Of a DNA stretch of 64,000 nt, positions 1 to 11,189 are shown piece by piece. Positions within the stretch are counted from its first letter, which is position 1. Every line of letters starts with the position of its first letter. The position numbers and the translations under genes were made by a program. The stretch spans positions 9,604,424 to 9,668,423 of the forward strand of contig LR746267.1 in NCBI GenBank assembly GCA_902729315.2, given 5' to 3'. Below the pieces are notes generated by a model, which was not told the origin of the DNA, ran no database searches, and saw only the letters and a program-made list of their open reading frames with translations. The DNA comes from Spirodela intermedia (lineage: Eukaryota > Streptophyta > Magnoliopsida > Alismatales > Araceae).

Positions 1-553
1 GTTGGTGGGTCGTGCCAACTTGCATCAGTTAGGCATTTGCTAGACATTTGCTTTGCCACCAAATTTCTTTCTCGCTAAGTGTTATTGAATCTCTTTGTAG
101 AATTTGGATCAAATGTGACTTGGCTTGGGGTTCATTGAGTGACATCAATGGAAAAAGTAGGTTTTTTATTTCTATACAAGAACTTCATTCATCTTGCCAG
201 ACTTATGTTATAACACTTTGTGAAACTCAGTTGAGGAACATACTATGGCCCTTTTTAGCAAATGTATGAGTAAAAGTGTTAGATCATTTGACACCCAATT
301 CACGTACTTATCTATTTTTTAATCACTTCATAATCTTTCCACACAGTGATTAAGAACTGATTTGAACTACTACTGTTCTACAGGAGACTGTGCATTTAGA
401 GCTGCTTAGCTTGTAATGGAGGCTTGTTTGCATATTGTCTATTTCCTTAGCTGTATTGCCTTTTCATGTTATTTTCTTTTCTTAGGTTTAATGGAGATTT
501 ATTTCATTTTTATGATAGTGTTGTTTATTTATAAATCTGAGGTTATTTTGCAG

Positions 554-3500
554 ATTATTTTCTCAAATTAAGGATTGCAGATCAGTCATACACGCCTCCT
601 GGTCTTTCAGTTAACTTTTTTTCTGAAAGTGAAACAAAATTGCCACATGTAATGTCATCAGGGGACATAATTTGTCTCCACCGAGTCGTGGTAAGCTTGC
701 TTGGAAAGTGTACGTTATTTTTCTCAAGTTAGATTATCTCGACATCCTTTGAATTCGATTTATTTTTTAACTGCAGCTTCGTAGGTTTTCCACGAATTTG
801 TTTATTATGGTTCACAGTTTTTTGGTTCTTCTCTCATTCTCTTTGTTTCTTATTTGAAGTTTTCTTATAAAAGATGTATACTAGTTACTCGCGCAATCCT
901 GATACTAAATAGGTCTACTTGTGATTCTGATCTGGATGGGACTTGTTCACTTCTATTAGCTGTCATAAGAAAACATTATTATAGTCAAGTCTGATCAAAT
1001 GGCCCAAATGCCGGGTGGCCTTCTTTTTCGTCTCGAATGACCTAATGAATAACTAAGTTTGTATGTTACAGGTATAAATTATTGTGAAGTATGGTCCAGC
1101 TGCTTGTTGATGTGATTTTGGGGCATATAAGAAGAAAAATCCTTTTTTTGTTTAAGAAGATTTTGGTACGTTCTTTTGTTGAGTCACAGAAAATAATTTC
1201 TCTACGTCACTGATTTGTCGTGGTGATGGGCGATTTTACATTTCGTCCCATTTTTTCAGTTACACATTCTTTCTTATAGTTTTCCAATTACTTTATGATC
1301 AAGTAATATGAAAACTTTGCTAAGGTAGTGAAAATTTCACGTAGTGAGAACTTTGTTATATCTATGATGTCTGAAAAGACGGAGTGAGAATTCAGCTAAA
1401 ATTTCACGAAATTAATCAAAGTTGGAAGTGAAATATAATGGTCTCTGATGTGCTTCTGCTAAGGTGCAAACGACAATAACAAAAGTAGATTGTGAGTTTA
1501 TGGATTTGTCTGAAATTGTGGGATAATTTGGGTTTTTTTTGGTGAAAATTGTGTTGTAGTTATTAAACACATGCTAAAATCCTTGGGTATCTTTGATGGG
1601 TTGTAAATGCTCGCATGTTCTGTTTTCCAGATAAAAATTTATGACGCGGAGGTGTATTGTGCTTTCCACAAGAAGTTCTCTTCGTTTGCCCTTTTTGAGG
1701 GAAAAGGTGGTTCAAGCTTCATCCCTTATCAAGCTTCTCACAACTTCCACGCCATGAGGCATGATGCAGACTTTATTAAGAAGCTTCGGACATGGTTGCT
1801 TGATTATCAACCTGATTTGGGTAACTTTTTCTCTGACGGTTTCGTTTATTTTGTGCTTTAATGCTACGAACTGGAGTATTAAATCTGGACATTGCATCAC
1901 TTCTATTTCATTTGAAATGTGGAACTTTTGGAACTGGCTAGAGTTTTCTAGTATCATTTTGTGTATCCTACTGAAATTGTCACATTGATTGAGAGCTACG
2001 TTAATCTTTTGTTTACTGAAAGCATGGGAAGACATAATGACCGAGGAAAAAATGGTGAAGCTGTGTGATGGACAGCAACTATAGAACCTATCAGGGAAAA
2101 AAATTAAACTTTTCTTTCCATGAAAAAAAATTAGCAGGACAATCAAGCTTTTCATTCCCGAAAAAAATTGCCACAAGAAGAGCCCATATTGATGCAGTTC
2201 AAATTGTGATACGATTTATATACGCATTACTGGGTGGCAGTTTGCGGGTTGTAATTTTTGTTCTCCACTTTCAGTTCCTTGTGGAACTCTAATGATATCC
2301 ATACTTTTTGTTTCTGCTCACGTGCTTATACGATCATTTTAAACCTTGATTTATTTTTCAAAGTGTAATTCTTGTCTGCTGGCAGGGGCCAAAAACTATT
2401 CTTTGCAACTCAAGGAGATAAAAGTTGGTCTGGAATTTGACTTGATATGCAAAGTATGTTTCAATTTATCTGTAATTTATCTCTCTTCACCTAAAATGTT
2501 TGCCAGCAGTTTGACAGTTAACTTTTCTTTCCCGAACATTATATCTGGACATTTTCTCAGAGAAAAAAAACTCGAATCTAATCCCCGAGTGGGACATTGT
2601 TTAATATAATGTCTTCTGCTGGGTTTTGTTGAAGGTCCTTCATGTGTGTGAAATTGGTGAGGATTCATGGATGCTTTTTGTATGGGATGGAACTGATTGC
2701 CCTCCTATGGCAATTCAGACAGAGTTAAGTATCTTTTTAGTTCAAATGTTACATTTTTGATTTATAATTGAACCGATTTGTATTGATATCTTTTCTTGAT
2801 TGTTTGCTGGCTGTGTGCATGATGCCATTCAGATGCTTTAGGTGATTTGGCCATTACTGCTTGTTGATCGGTTTATTAATAAAAAAATTCTTCGGTGACA
2901 ACTTTCTTACCATTCGATCTTGTCATATCTGATCTGCGAACTCATCTGTAATTTGAAGGCTAACCTGATTATGCTTGGCCTTTTGAAAAATATCTCTAAT
3001 TTTTTAGTAGCATTCTAAACTAACTCTGTTTTATAATAGAAAAGGATGTCTAATTTCTGATGCACCACAGCCTAGACTCCGAAGTAGAACAGCCCACCCC
3101 CTTACAGCTGGAGTCCTCATCACTGCCTGTAGATGTGCTGCGGTTATTTCCTCATGTGGGTAGTGTGCTGAGAATAACAGCGGGGAAGTCTTTCAAGGAG
3201 GTCCGGCAGTTGGTTTTCGGCAGCCATTGGTTTAAATTTCGCAAGATAACCTGCGCGAACCAGTCAGGAGTATGGAAGGGCATGCTGCAGAGCTTGAGCA
3301 AAGTCTCCCTTCTGTCTGATGAGGATGAATCTGTGCTACTTCGGGAAAGGTATTTCTTTTGTTCATACATGGACATTCAACATAAGAGCATCTCATTCAA
3401 GAAAAACAACCTAGGAGGACAATCAAAACTTATTAGCCCATATGCTCATTTTTTATTTTCTCAATTTTTTATTGTCATTTATTTATATAAACGACCTATT

Positions 3501-5379
3501 GCAATCAATCTGTGCCCTTTCAAAATAGGAACTACAATGAACGGATCACGTCTGATCTGCTGCGTCGACCTATGTCTTGCTTTCCGCGGCCTTCTTGTGT
3601 CACAGGTAACTAGTCTGGGGGTGATTGGACATTTCTTCCTTTTCAATTTTGTGTCATAGTGATGGCTCATCAGTGATTATTACCTAATATGGGTTCGATC
3701 GGGCTTAGCTAAAAGGGAAATTGTGTGGGTTTCATATTTGAATGAAATTATTTCTGGTGGAGTTCGTTCCATCTTTTTGCCAAAAAAAGAAACAGTGAGG
3801 CTTCTGATCTAGGTTTGGCCGGCCCTGCATTCCCCCTTCCCCATTAGGAATCAAGGGTGGGCGATGGAGAAATCAGTGGGAAAAACAGAGAAAGAATCAG
3901 CCTTCCCGCTTGGAATTGACAGAAACCCATGAACAGGAAAATATAGAATATATAGACAGATAAATCTGTCTTTTTTTTACTAGTTTATATATATATATAT
4001 ATTTCGATATTAATCAGATTTCTATAACGGTCAAAAAATTGACCGTTCTCCTTTGTTTTCTCTCTCTATCACATCAGATCAGAAAACTTGCTTTCGATAA
4101 TTCTGCTCGTCGCTGCTGACACATCTGCCTATCTTTTCGATCTTCTTTGGCATTCTAGAGACGGATTACTCTCATCTGGTGGATGCAACTCTTATGGATT
4201 CTCTCACACATCCAGAGGTTTCTCTTTCTTTCGTCCACCCTCCATATATATAGCATTGAAACTCCTGGGCACCACACGCTTTCATAATTTGGCATGGCAT
4301 GATTTGTTCTTGATTCCAAGGTTGAGCACATCACTCTGCTGCTGCTGCTGCTTTAGGTGACGCACAAGTGTAAGTGTGTGGTGCGCGTTGTGGCCGCCTG
4401 CCCTTGGCGGGCTGAGAACTTGCTCTCCTCGAGCCGAGGACAGTACAGGCTCAGACTGACCCTGGAGGACCCGACGGCGAGGATCCACGCCTACATCTGT
4501 GAAGAAGATGGGGTCAGTGAACTCATCTCATCTCCCAATAAAATCACTCATTTTCTGGTCACGATCCTTCTTTAGAAACCCACCCATTTATAGCCGAATC
4601 ATCGCCTTTTATGGGTTGTAATGTTTATTTTTCTGATCATCATTCTCTATGAACAGCTAGCTATGACTTTATTCGAATAGATGCAATATTTGTTGCCATA
4701 TGATCGTCAGAAGGCCCTTAGGATCATCAAATTACTACCCAGAAAAGCAATTATCCGAATTTATTGAAATGCTGTTGATCTTCATGACTGGAGTTCTTGC
4801 GTTCAATCCGGAAGGGTTTTTTTTTTTTTTTTTTGCCCATTTCTCATCATCATCATGGTCATCAGTCACTTTCGACAATTATCCAAAATTTCAGCCGAAT
4901 TGATTGTTAGTGCCCTTCTGATCATCAGATTACTACCCATTAAAGCAATTATCCGAAGCTTCAGGCGAATTAATTATGATCATCGAAAATAACAATTATC
5001 CGAATTTTCAGTTGAATTAACTGTTATTGCGTGCCTTATTATGATCATCGAATTGTTTCCCATAAAAGCAATTATCCGAATTAATTGCTAGTTGAATCAG
5101 TTGCTTGTGAGTGCCCCTGTGATCCTCGTCGACTGTGGTTCACACAAACAGGTGAAGTTCTTCGGGGACGATCCCTCGATCGAGGATCTGGAGAGGAAGA
5201 TGAGCAGGCTCCTTGGGATATCCAGAGAAGTCGGCTCCGCAGATCTTGGACAAGGTCAACCCGCCACCCCGCGGGACCCACCGTGGGTGAGTGTGTGCTT
5301 GAAATCCTACTGCCTTGACTTTGACCGGCCCTGGGAGAGCAGGAAATACAGGATCTTCGGCACGAGGCTGCTGGACTGA
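554..5379 (+). CDS. POT1: Protection of telomeres 1 (POT1), 5' end outside the window
   Basis: Single-stranded telomeric DNA-binding protein with OB folds, acting at chromosome ends. Nine exons with GT-AG borders join in frame: 554-690, 1631-1820, 2386-2453, 2635-2723, 3071-3349, 3529-3605, 4159-4217, 4357-4512, 5152-5379 (1283 nt, about 426 aa plus stop). The first exon starts in phase, needing one base from an exon upstream of the window. OB1 covers exons 1-4, with LRIADQSYTPPGLSVNFF, then FSSFALFEGK and EDSWMLFVWDGTDCPPM. The C-terminal part has KCKCVVRVVAACPWRAE and RLRLTLEDPTARIHAYICE and ends in WESRKYRIFGTRLLD, a POT1-type terminus. About 40 N-terminal residues should be missing compared with known plant POT1. 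No earlier exon could be recognised in 1-553, which looks like intron. The last intron holds a tandem repeat. Family assignment is by motif recognition; POT1a versus POT1b cannot be decided. Confidence 0.88.
4690..5135 (+). repeat. degenerate tandem repeat in the last POT1 intron
   Basis: The intron between the last two POT1 exons (4513-5151) is largely made of imperfect copies of a roughly 75-100 bp unit. Each copy carries GCAATTATCCGAA followed by an AT-rich CCGAATTAATT-type stretch and then GATCATC. ATTATCCGAA-type cores are seen near 4749, 4949, 4994 and 5069, with a weaker one near 4879. A poly-T run (about 4818-4834) sits inside. The array reaches to within tens of bases of the 3' splice site at 5150-5151. 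Confidence 0.7.
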
Positions 5380-5559
5380 GGAGGATGAGATTACCCGCCA
5401 GTGAAGATAAACACGGGATTTTGGGTGAGGCTAGAAGAAGCGGAGGACCAGATCCCCCCAAATCCTTTTCCCAATATGGTCCTTTTTTGTTGGTATTTAA
5501 TGGGAATGCATTTAATGTATATATTTATTTTGTCCGTCAAGTAAAGTGGTCTAGATCCG

Positions 5560-5995
5560 GGGCCCGGGCCCAAAAGAAAGCCCGAAGAGGGAGTAGTAGA
5601 AGCAAGATTTGATAAGCTTGTTGGGCCCGTTTTTTGACGCCCGATCCTTGTAAAATAGGCCCGGTCCGCTGTATTGTCCAGACACATGCCGCTGGACAGG
5701 TGGCACGCTGATGGCGGGCGGTGCTTTCGGGCCGGGCTTGAGGCTTTTAACGGTTGATTCCCCTCCAAATATGTTGAATTGCCTAGGGGCCCCCTCCATT
5801 AGGTTAAACACGACGATTTTCCCCTATGACTATTTTGCCCTCAGAAGAGGTGCCCTCGACCACCACGTAATTCAGTGTTAGTTGGGCCGTACCAGCCCTT
5901 GGGCCACGTGTCAATAATGGGCCCCATATCTGAATGTGTGCCTCATATATTGCGGGCCGAGCCGACTTTGATCCCTCTGGGCCGGGTCATGAAAG
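5560..5995 (+). promoter_or_regulatory. promoter of the RING gene: TGGGCC cluster and G-box
   Basis: The space between the POT1 stop (5379) and the RING start (6357) contains many GGGCC motifs. TGGGCC occurs at 5622, 5883, 5900, 5918 and 5978, and the reverse GGCCCA at 5567. A G-box core CACGTG lies at 5905-5910 within GCCACGTGTC. TGGGCC is the plant site II element bound by TCP factors and common in housekeeping promoters; CACGTG is bound by bZIP and bHLH factors. Position directly upstream of the RING gene makes it the likely promoter. No expression evidence is available. Confidence 0.6.
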
Positions 5996-6161
5996 GTCCT
6001 CTCTTTAATGCATTCTAAAAGTGGGGGAATATCTACGTTATCACCCCCCTCATCACCTCCTAATCACCGTGCGATTGAACTCCTTTCTTCGATCTCAGCC
6101 GTCCGTTTTATCAACTTCCCTTTCCCCACCACAATTAGGCTAGAGTTTCATCTTCTCTCTC

Positions 6162-6163
<2 letters not shown>

Positions 6164-6196
<33 letters not shown>
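6164..6196 (+). repeat. CT microsatellite in the RING 5' leader
   Basis: An uninterrupted CT dinucleotide run sits about 160 bases upstream of the RING gene ATG. It is probably in the 5' untranslated leader or core promoter, a usual place for CT tracts in plant genes. Confidence 0.85.
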
Positions 6197-6201
<5 letters not shown>

Positions 6202-6356
6202 TCTCTGTAGCTAGGGTTTTTGGGGATTCTTGCCCTCGCCGGAACGGAAACGAGCGATGCAGTAGCCGCTGTCGCCGCCGCTGTCGATCGTCTGCGGCCG
6301 TCGATCGTCTGCGACCGCCGGTGGTGGTGGAGGAGCAGCGCCGGGTGGGGGGGATC

Positions 6357-8114
6357 ATGGATCTGAATCTGTACCTGGGGATGCCCTCCTCCGCCCCGCG
6401 CCTCCGCAGGCTCGACCTTGGATCCGACCTCGCCCTCGGTTCTCCAGGGAGCTCCCCTCCTCCCTTCTCCGGCTCCTCCGTCTCTCTCCGTTCTTCCTTC
6501 ACGGACCTCCCAGTGGCGCCGCCACCGCTTCAGCCGCCCTTTCCCCAACCTCCGCACGCTGCTCCCTCTTGCTCCTCGCTAGTCAATCCCCCGCAGAATC
6601 GCCTCTGCCCTCTCTCCACCTTGGTCGACCATCCGATCCGAGGATATTCCCCCTACTCGTACCATCCCCTCGCTTCTCCTTACTCCACCTTCCCGGCGGC
6701 GCCGCCGTTGCCGCCCCCGCCGTCGTATCCCTCGTCCTTCTCTCGGATTTTCCACCCCGATGACGATTCTGATTTGGGTTCTGTCCGAGGCGCCGCCGGC
6801 ATCTCTCTTCATCCTCTGTACGACCCGCTGTTCCCCTTCGGGCCTGGGGAGGAGCCCATGGCCGCCGGAGGAGGAGGCAGCGCCGGCGAGGACCACGAGG
6901 ATGTCGCCTTCAGCTCCTGGGGCATAGTCGTGGGCGCGGCTCCGGAGGCCTCCTCCCGCCGCGGCTTCCTCCACCCGGAATTCCATCTTCGGCGTCTGAT
7001 CGCCCTGCAGCAGCATGAAAGAGATTATCTGCCGCCGGGTTCTTCTCCGGTCATGGAGGACGCCCCAGAGCCGCTCCACCGCGAACCATCCAGCTCCGAA
7101 GCTTCAGCCGAGATTTCCGGCAAGAACAAGGCGAGCGACGAAGCTCTCCCCGACGAGGGCCTGGAAGAGGAGGACGACGATGGAGATGGTGCTGCCAGCG
7201 CCCTGAACTTCGAGTGCAACATCTGCTTGGAGCTCGCCAAGGAGCCCGTCGTCACCCCCTGCGGCCACCTCTTCTGCTGGCCCTGCATGTACCAGTGGCT
7301 CCACCTCCACTGCCACTACAACGAGTGCCCTGTGTGCAAAGGAGATATCAGAGAGTCCACCCTGGTTCCCATCTACGGAAGGGGGAGCTCCGGGAGCAGG
7401 ACGGAGGAGGTGGAGGATGGAGATTCGGGGCTGAAGATCCCCCCCAGGCCCCATGGCCACCGGTCGGAGAGCTGGAGGCAGAGACTGCAGAGACCCGTGT
7501 CGAGGAGATTCAGCGCAGAGATTGCAAATTCATGGCGGCAGATTCTTGGTGAGGATGTGCAGATTGGGAGTGTGATCGACGGGGAAGGGGATCCGAGCTT
7601 GCCGCAGGTCGTGGGAGCAGGGAGGAGTGCAGTGATGGCAGCGCCCAGATCATCCGGGCTGGCCGAAGGGGAGAATGCTGATATCTCGGTGCCGCTGATA
7701 AATTTCCCACATACGCAGGGTGATAATTTTGACGGCATCTGGGCAAGAATCTCTTTTAACAGGGTTGATCAGAGCGGCGGCCTAGCTGCAAGAGCTGCCG
7801 CCGCCGCCACTGCTGGGGTCTCGAGGGTGTTGACCACCACCGATGGCAGCAGCAATGCCCGGCATCGCACTGGTCCATCTCTGAGGCCTTCCTTTGTCGC
7901 GCCAAGCCAAGCGCAAGCTACTGGCCAGGCCTCTGCTTCAAGCACCATGGCTGTGATTCATGAAGATGCTGCATTCCTAGACATGGTGGCGGAGCCGAAC
8001 AGTGCCGGACCCTCCCGGTCCTCTTCCAGAGTGAGAGGGCGTAGCAGCAGTGGTGGTTCTCTACAGGGTGATGGATGCCCATTACATGCATGCAAGAGGA
8101 GGAGGTTGAATTGA
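6357..8114 (+). CDS. RING-HC (C3HC4) E3 ubiquitin ligase, RMA/RNF5-related large plant type
   Basis: Intronless gene for a 585-aa protein. The ATG at 6357 gives MDLNLYLGMPSS, the N-terminus I expect for this plant family; the open frame extends upstream only to a GTG at 6321. The C3HC4 RING finger lies at residues 287-327 (CNICLELAKEPVVTPCGHLF, then CPVC), with all eight zinc ligands present. It is followed by LVPIYGRGSS and a KIPPRPHGHR stretch, as in RMA/RNF5-like ligases. The N-terminal half is Pro/Ser-rich, and an acidic run (EEEDDDGDG) precedes the RING. The C-terminus is Ser/Arg-rich and ends in KRRRLN, a possible nuclear signal. Unlike classic RMA proteins no C-terminal transmembrane helix is seen, so ER anchoring is unlikely. 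Expected role: substrate-selecting E3 with an E2 enzyme. The substrate is unknown. Confidence 0.85.
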   Translation: MDLNLYLGMPSSAPRLRRLDLGSDLALGSPGSSPPPFSGSSVSLRSSFTDLPVAPPPLQPPFPQPPHAAPSCSSLVNPPQNRLCPLSTLVDHPIRGYSPYSYHPLASPYSTFPAAPPLPPPPSYPSSFSRIFHPDDDSDLGSVRGAAGISLHPLYDPLFPFGPGEEPMAAGGGGSAGEDHEDVAFSSWGIVVGAAPEASSRRGFLHPEFHLRRLIALQQHERDYLPPGSSPVMEDAPEPLHREPSSSEASAEISGKNKASDEALPDEGLEEEDDDGDGAASALNFECNICLELAKEPVVTPCGHLFCWPCMYQWLHLHCHYNECPVCKGDIRESTLVPIYGRGSSGSRTEEVEDGDSGLKIPPRPHGHRSESWRQRLQRPVSRRFSAEIANSWRQILGEDVQIGSVIDGEGDPSLPQVVGAGRSAVMAAPRSSGLAEGENADISVPLINFPHTQGDNFDGIWARISFNRVDQSGGLAARAAAAATAGVSRVLTTTDGSSNARHRTGPSLRPSFVAPSQAQATGQASASSTMAVIHEDAAFLDMVAEPNSAGPSRSSSRVRGRSSSGGSLQGDGCPLHACKRRRLN

Positions 8115-9212
8115 TAAGTGGTGGTGAGAGACTCCCCAGCATGTAGCCAAGTCAGCTCCTGGGTCCGCTCTGATGCCATGGGCTCCTGTGTTTAATTCGT
8201 TTCTTCTGTAGGGTTTAATCCGAGCAGGCGAGGCAAAACGGGCAACATGGAGGCATCACCATGACTGCAGTATTTCCATGGCAGGTTGAGATTTCTTCCA
8301 CCCCGCCACCCCACCCACCCTTTTCATCAGAATTGAGATTTCTTGGGCCCGGAGTAAAAGGGCACGCCTTTTTTGCTGGAGCATCTCTCTCTCTCTCTCT
8401 ACCTTTCTCTCACATGATGGACTGAACCTGTGGAAATGATGGCGGAGTTGATGCCCGGGCCACCCATGAGTGTGCTCTTGATTAATCTGTCCGCTCCATT
8501 GGTGTCTGAGGAGAAGCTACTGGGCCGGCGGCTGTTCTTGAGGTTCTTGGAGGAGGAAACCAGCAGGGTTTTGATGAGGATCTGGAGTGCTTGCGGAGAA
8601 CGTTCTGACCTCCACATTCTTCTTCGGTTTTCTCATGGATTTAATGCGAGAATATCTGGAACGTTGGAAGAAGAAGAAGAAGAAGAAGAGTGGGCCACGC
8701 GCTGGTTCTGCGGTTCAGATGGATGATGTTCACTAGGAGGACGACTGCAACCTGAGCCCTCCCCTCCCCTCTTCCCCCTGATGAGTCTAATGTAGAATCA
8801 ATCGTTCTCTCTCTCTCTCTCTCTCTCTCTCATTGTTTTGTTCTCTCTCTGAAGACAGGAATCCGAGATGACCCATCATGGAAAGTGGACCATCTTCTGT
8901 ACCTTCGATTTTGTGCTGGACTCTGGTGGCTAGTGTTAATGGCTGACTTCTGACTCTACACAGTCGATTGTTCCCTCTCATCGGTGTGATCCATCCTCTC
9001 TCTCGCACACACACTGGAGAACGGAGCAACCTATACTGCCCAGAAATGCAATAATAATCCTGTCTCACTGTCCTCTTCTCTCCTGTCTCTGTCTCTGTCT
9101 CTCTGTCTCTCTCTCCTCTTTTCTTCTCTTCTCTCTCTGGAGAAAGGAGCAACCAATGATCCATGTATGGCAGGGGAGCTTCCCATTGGGATCAATTCAC
9201 CTTGACGAATTT
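8115..9212. other. spacer between RING and RSH genes
   Basis: No coding exon was recognised. The first few hundred bases should include the RING 3' untranslated region. CT runs lie at about 8386-8400 and 8806-8832, a GAA run at about 8668-8688, and CT/TCTG runs at about 9085-9140. Short open frames here are low-complexity. Confidence 0.6.
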
Positions 9213-9645
9213 GTGTATGGCAAGAATATTCCCTTCCCTCTTCGGATGACGACGTAGAAGAGTACGACGATCAACACAGCTTGATGAGCATTGAAGAAAC
9301 GGAGGGATCTCAGGCCTCATCGACCCCCCCCTCTGCAAGGGGCGGCGGCGGGCAGGGTCTCCGGCCAGCCGATATACACTTACAGCCATATTTACAGGTG
9401 GGTCCGCCCAGAAATGTCTCTGTACATGGCCGGAATATTCCATTCCCTCTGGCTTCCGGTGATGATGACCAACACACCTAGATGAGAAGTGAAGAGACGG
9501 AGGGATCTCAGACCTCATCAGCCACCCCTTTCACAGACATTTACAGCCATATTTACAGGGTTCGGCGAGGAATATCTGTACATGGCCGGAATATTCCATT
9601 CCCTCTGGCCTTTGATGATGGCGAAAAAGAAGATGAAGATGGGTT
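9213..9645. repeat. tandem duplication in the RSH 3' flank
   Basis: Two and a half imperfect units. ACGGAGGGATCTCAG recurs at about 9299 and 9495, ACAGCCATATTTACAGG at about 9382 and 9543, and GGCCGGAATATTCCATTCCC at about 9428 and 9583, with a weaker first copy at about 9218. The unit is about 160-196 bp and includes the perfect palindrome GGAATATTCC. The last copy ends next to the RSH stop codon at 9646-9648, so the array probably lies in the RSH 3' untranslated region (minus strand). Confidence 0.75.
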
Positions 9646-11111
9646 TCAGAGGCGGACCTCGACGATGTCGCCGTCCTTGAGCTCCGTGTGGGGAAGGGCA
9701 AGCTGGCCGTTGACGCAGACGAGGCGGCCCTCGAGGCCGATCCGGCGGGCAGCGTCGGCGGCGGTGCTGCCGGAGCGCATACGCATGATCCAGCCGTGGG
9801 GCCAGCAGATGATCACCACCTCGTCGAGGACGACGGGGCTGCGGGCCCCACTCTTGGGGCCCACACCGGGCTTCCTCACCCGGAGGTAGGCCTCGTGCCT
9901 CACCTGTTCTTCCCACTGCAGCATCGTCCTCAGCAGCTGCACCTGCAAAAGGACTCAGAAAATCGGAGAAGCTCGATCAGAGGTTGACTTTTTTTGATCT
10001 ATCACAAGTGCTGAAACCTTGACCCAGATCTCTAATCTCCAAACCCTCATAAACCAAAGTTTGACGTTTTTTTTGGGTCGAGGTTGAGCGTTGACATGAA
10101 AGATGAAAGCACACAACTAAACATAGCTCGGTGCTTAATTGGGCATCGATGGGACGGACATGCCCAGAGAGGTCTGGATGCCTGCAGTTTTCATTATCCA
10201 AAAAAGAAAAGAAGAGTTGACCTTGCGGAAGAAAATCAGGAAGAAAGTAGACGAAACTCGTCTCACCTTGTTGTTGATACCCAATTCAACTGAAGACGGG
10301 AAATTAGAGGGGGAGAAGCTTTGCTTCTCGTTGACATTGGGATTGCTCTGGATGGAGGCGACTTCTTTGCCTTCAAAGACCGCAGAGACGACCGTCCAGT
10401 ACTCGGCTTCCTCCTGCTCGGTCAGATCTATCACTTGAATGAAGGTGGGCAGCAGGCGCTGGAACTGATCTTGCTGCAAATCCCACTAGTTTCCATTATT
10501 GGCCATCCACGATACAAGAACAAGGGCAAATAAAAGAGCGATTCAAGTTTCGTTTCATGCAATCTTTCTGGGGAGTAACTTAGCAGATGATTAGATTAGA
10601 TTAGATTAGATGCCAGTCAACGAATAAAATGGCGGTGCTTTTGGTGTTCTTGTTCTGATTTGTATCCTAGATTGACTGAGGGGAGTGAATCCTCGTGGAC
10701 TCTTCATTTTCTAAGTATAGATGCTGTCAAGAGTGAGAATCCATGATCATCAATCAAGCAGCCTGAAGAAGAAATTGATCCACTTTATGTTGTGCGTAGA
10801 GAGTTTATGGAATGGAAAAGCGAAGAGTTTCATTAGCTATTTTAGGAAAAAAAAGTATTAAAGTAAATGAATACTATGAAAAATAATCTATTTCATGGGG
10901 GGGGGGAGGGGGGGGGACAGTAAGAGAATTAAAGCCAAAAAACAAAAAACAGGGTTCTTCCATACCTTGTGGTACATCCCATCACGGCACAACGTGTACT
11001 TCTCTAGACAGGTGGACCAGTCACCATGCCCTGGAGCAGACCACCACTTGTCCGAAACCTGGAGGCCAGTGCGAAAGTATCTGGTTAATGGCTCTTTCCT
11101 ATATATAGCAA

Positions 11112-11189
<78 letters not shown>

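Noticed and set aside
1-553. First POT1 exon within the first 553 bases
   Set aside because: No sequence resembling the POT1 N-terminus with a fitting splice donor was found; the 73-codon frame at 48-269 shows no similarity.
6321-6356. Extending the RING protein upstream to 6321
   Set aside because: The upstream codon is GTG. The first ATG at 6357 gives the family-like N-terminus MDLNLYLG.
6135-7079. Long antisense open frames over the RING gene
   Set aside because: They are by-products of GC-rich codons and the CT repeat; the peptides are Arg/Glu-rich low complexity.
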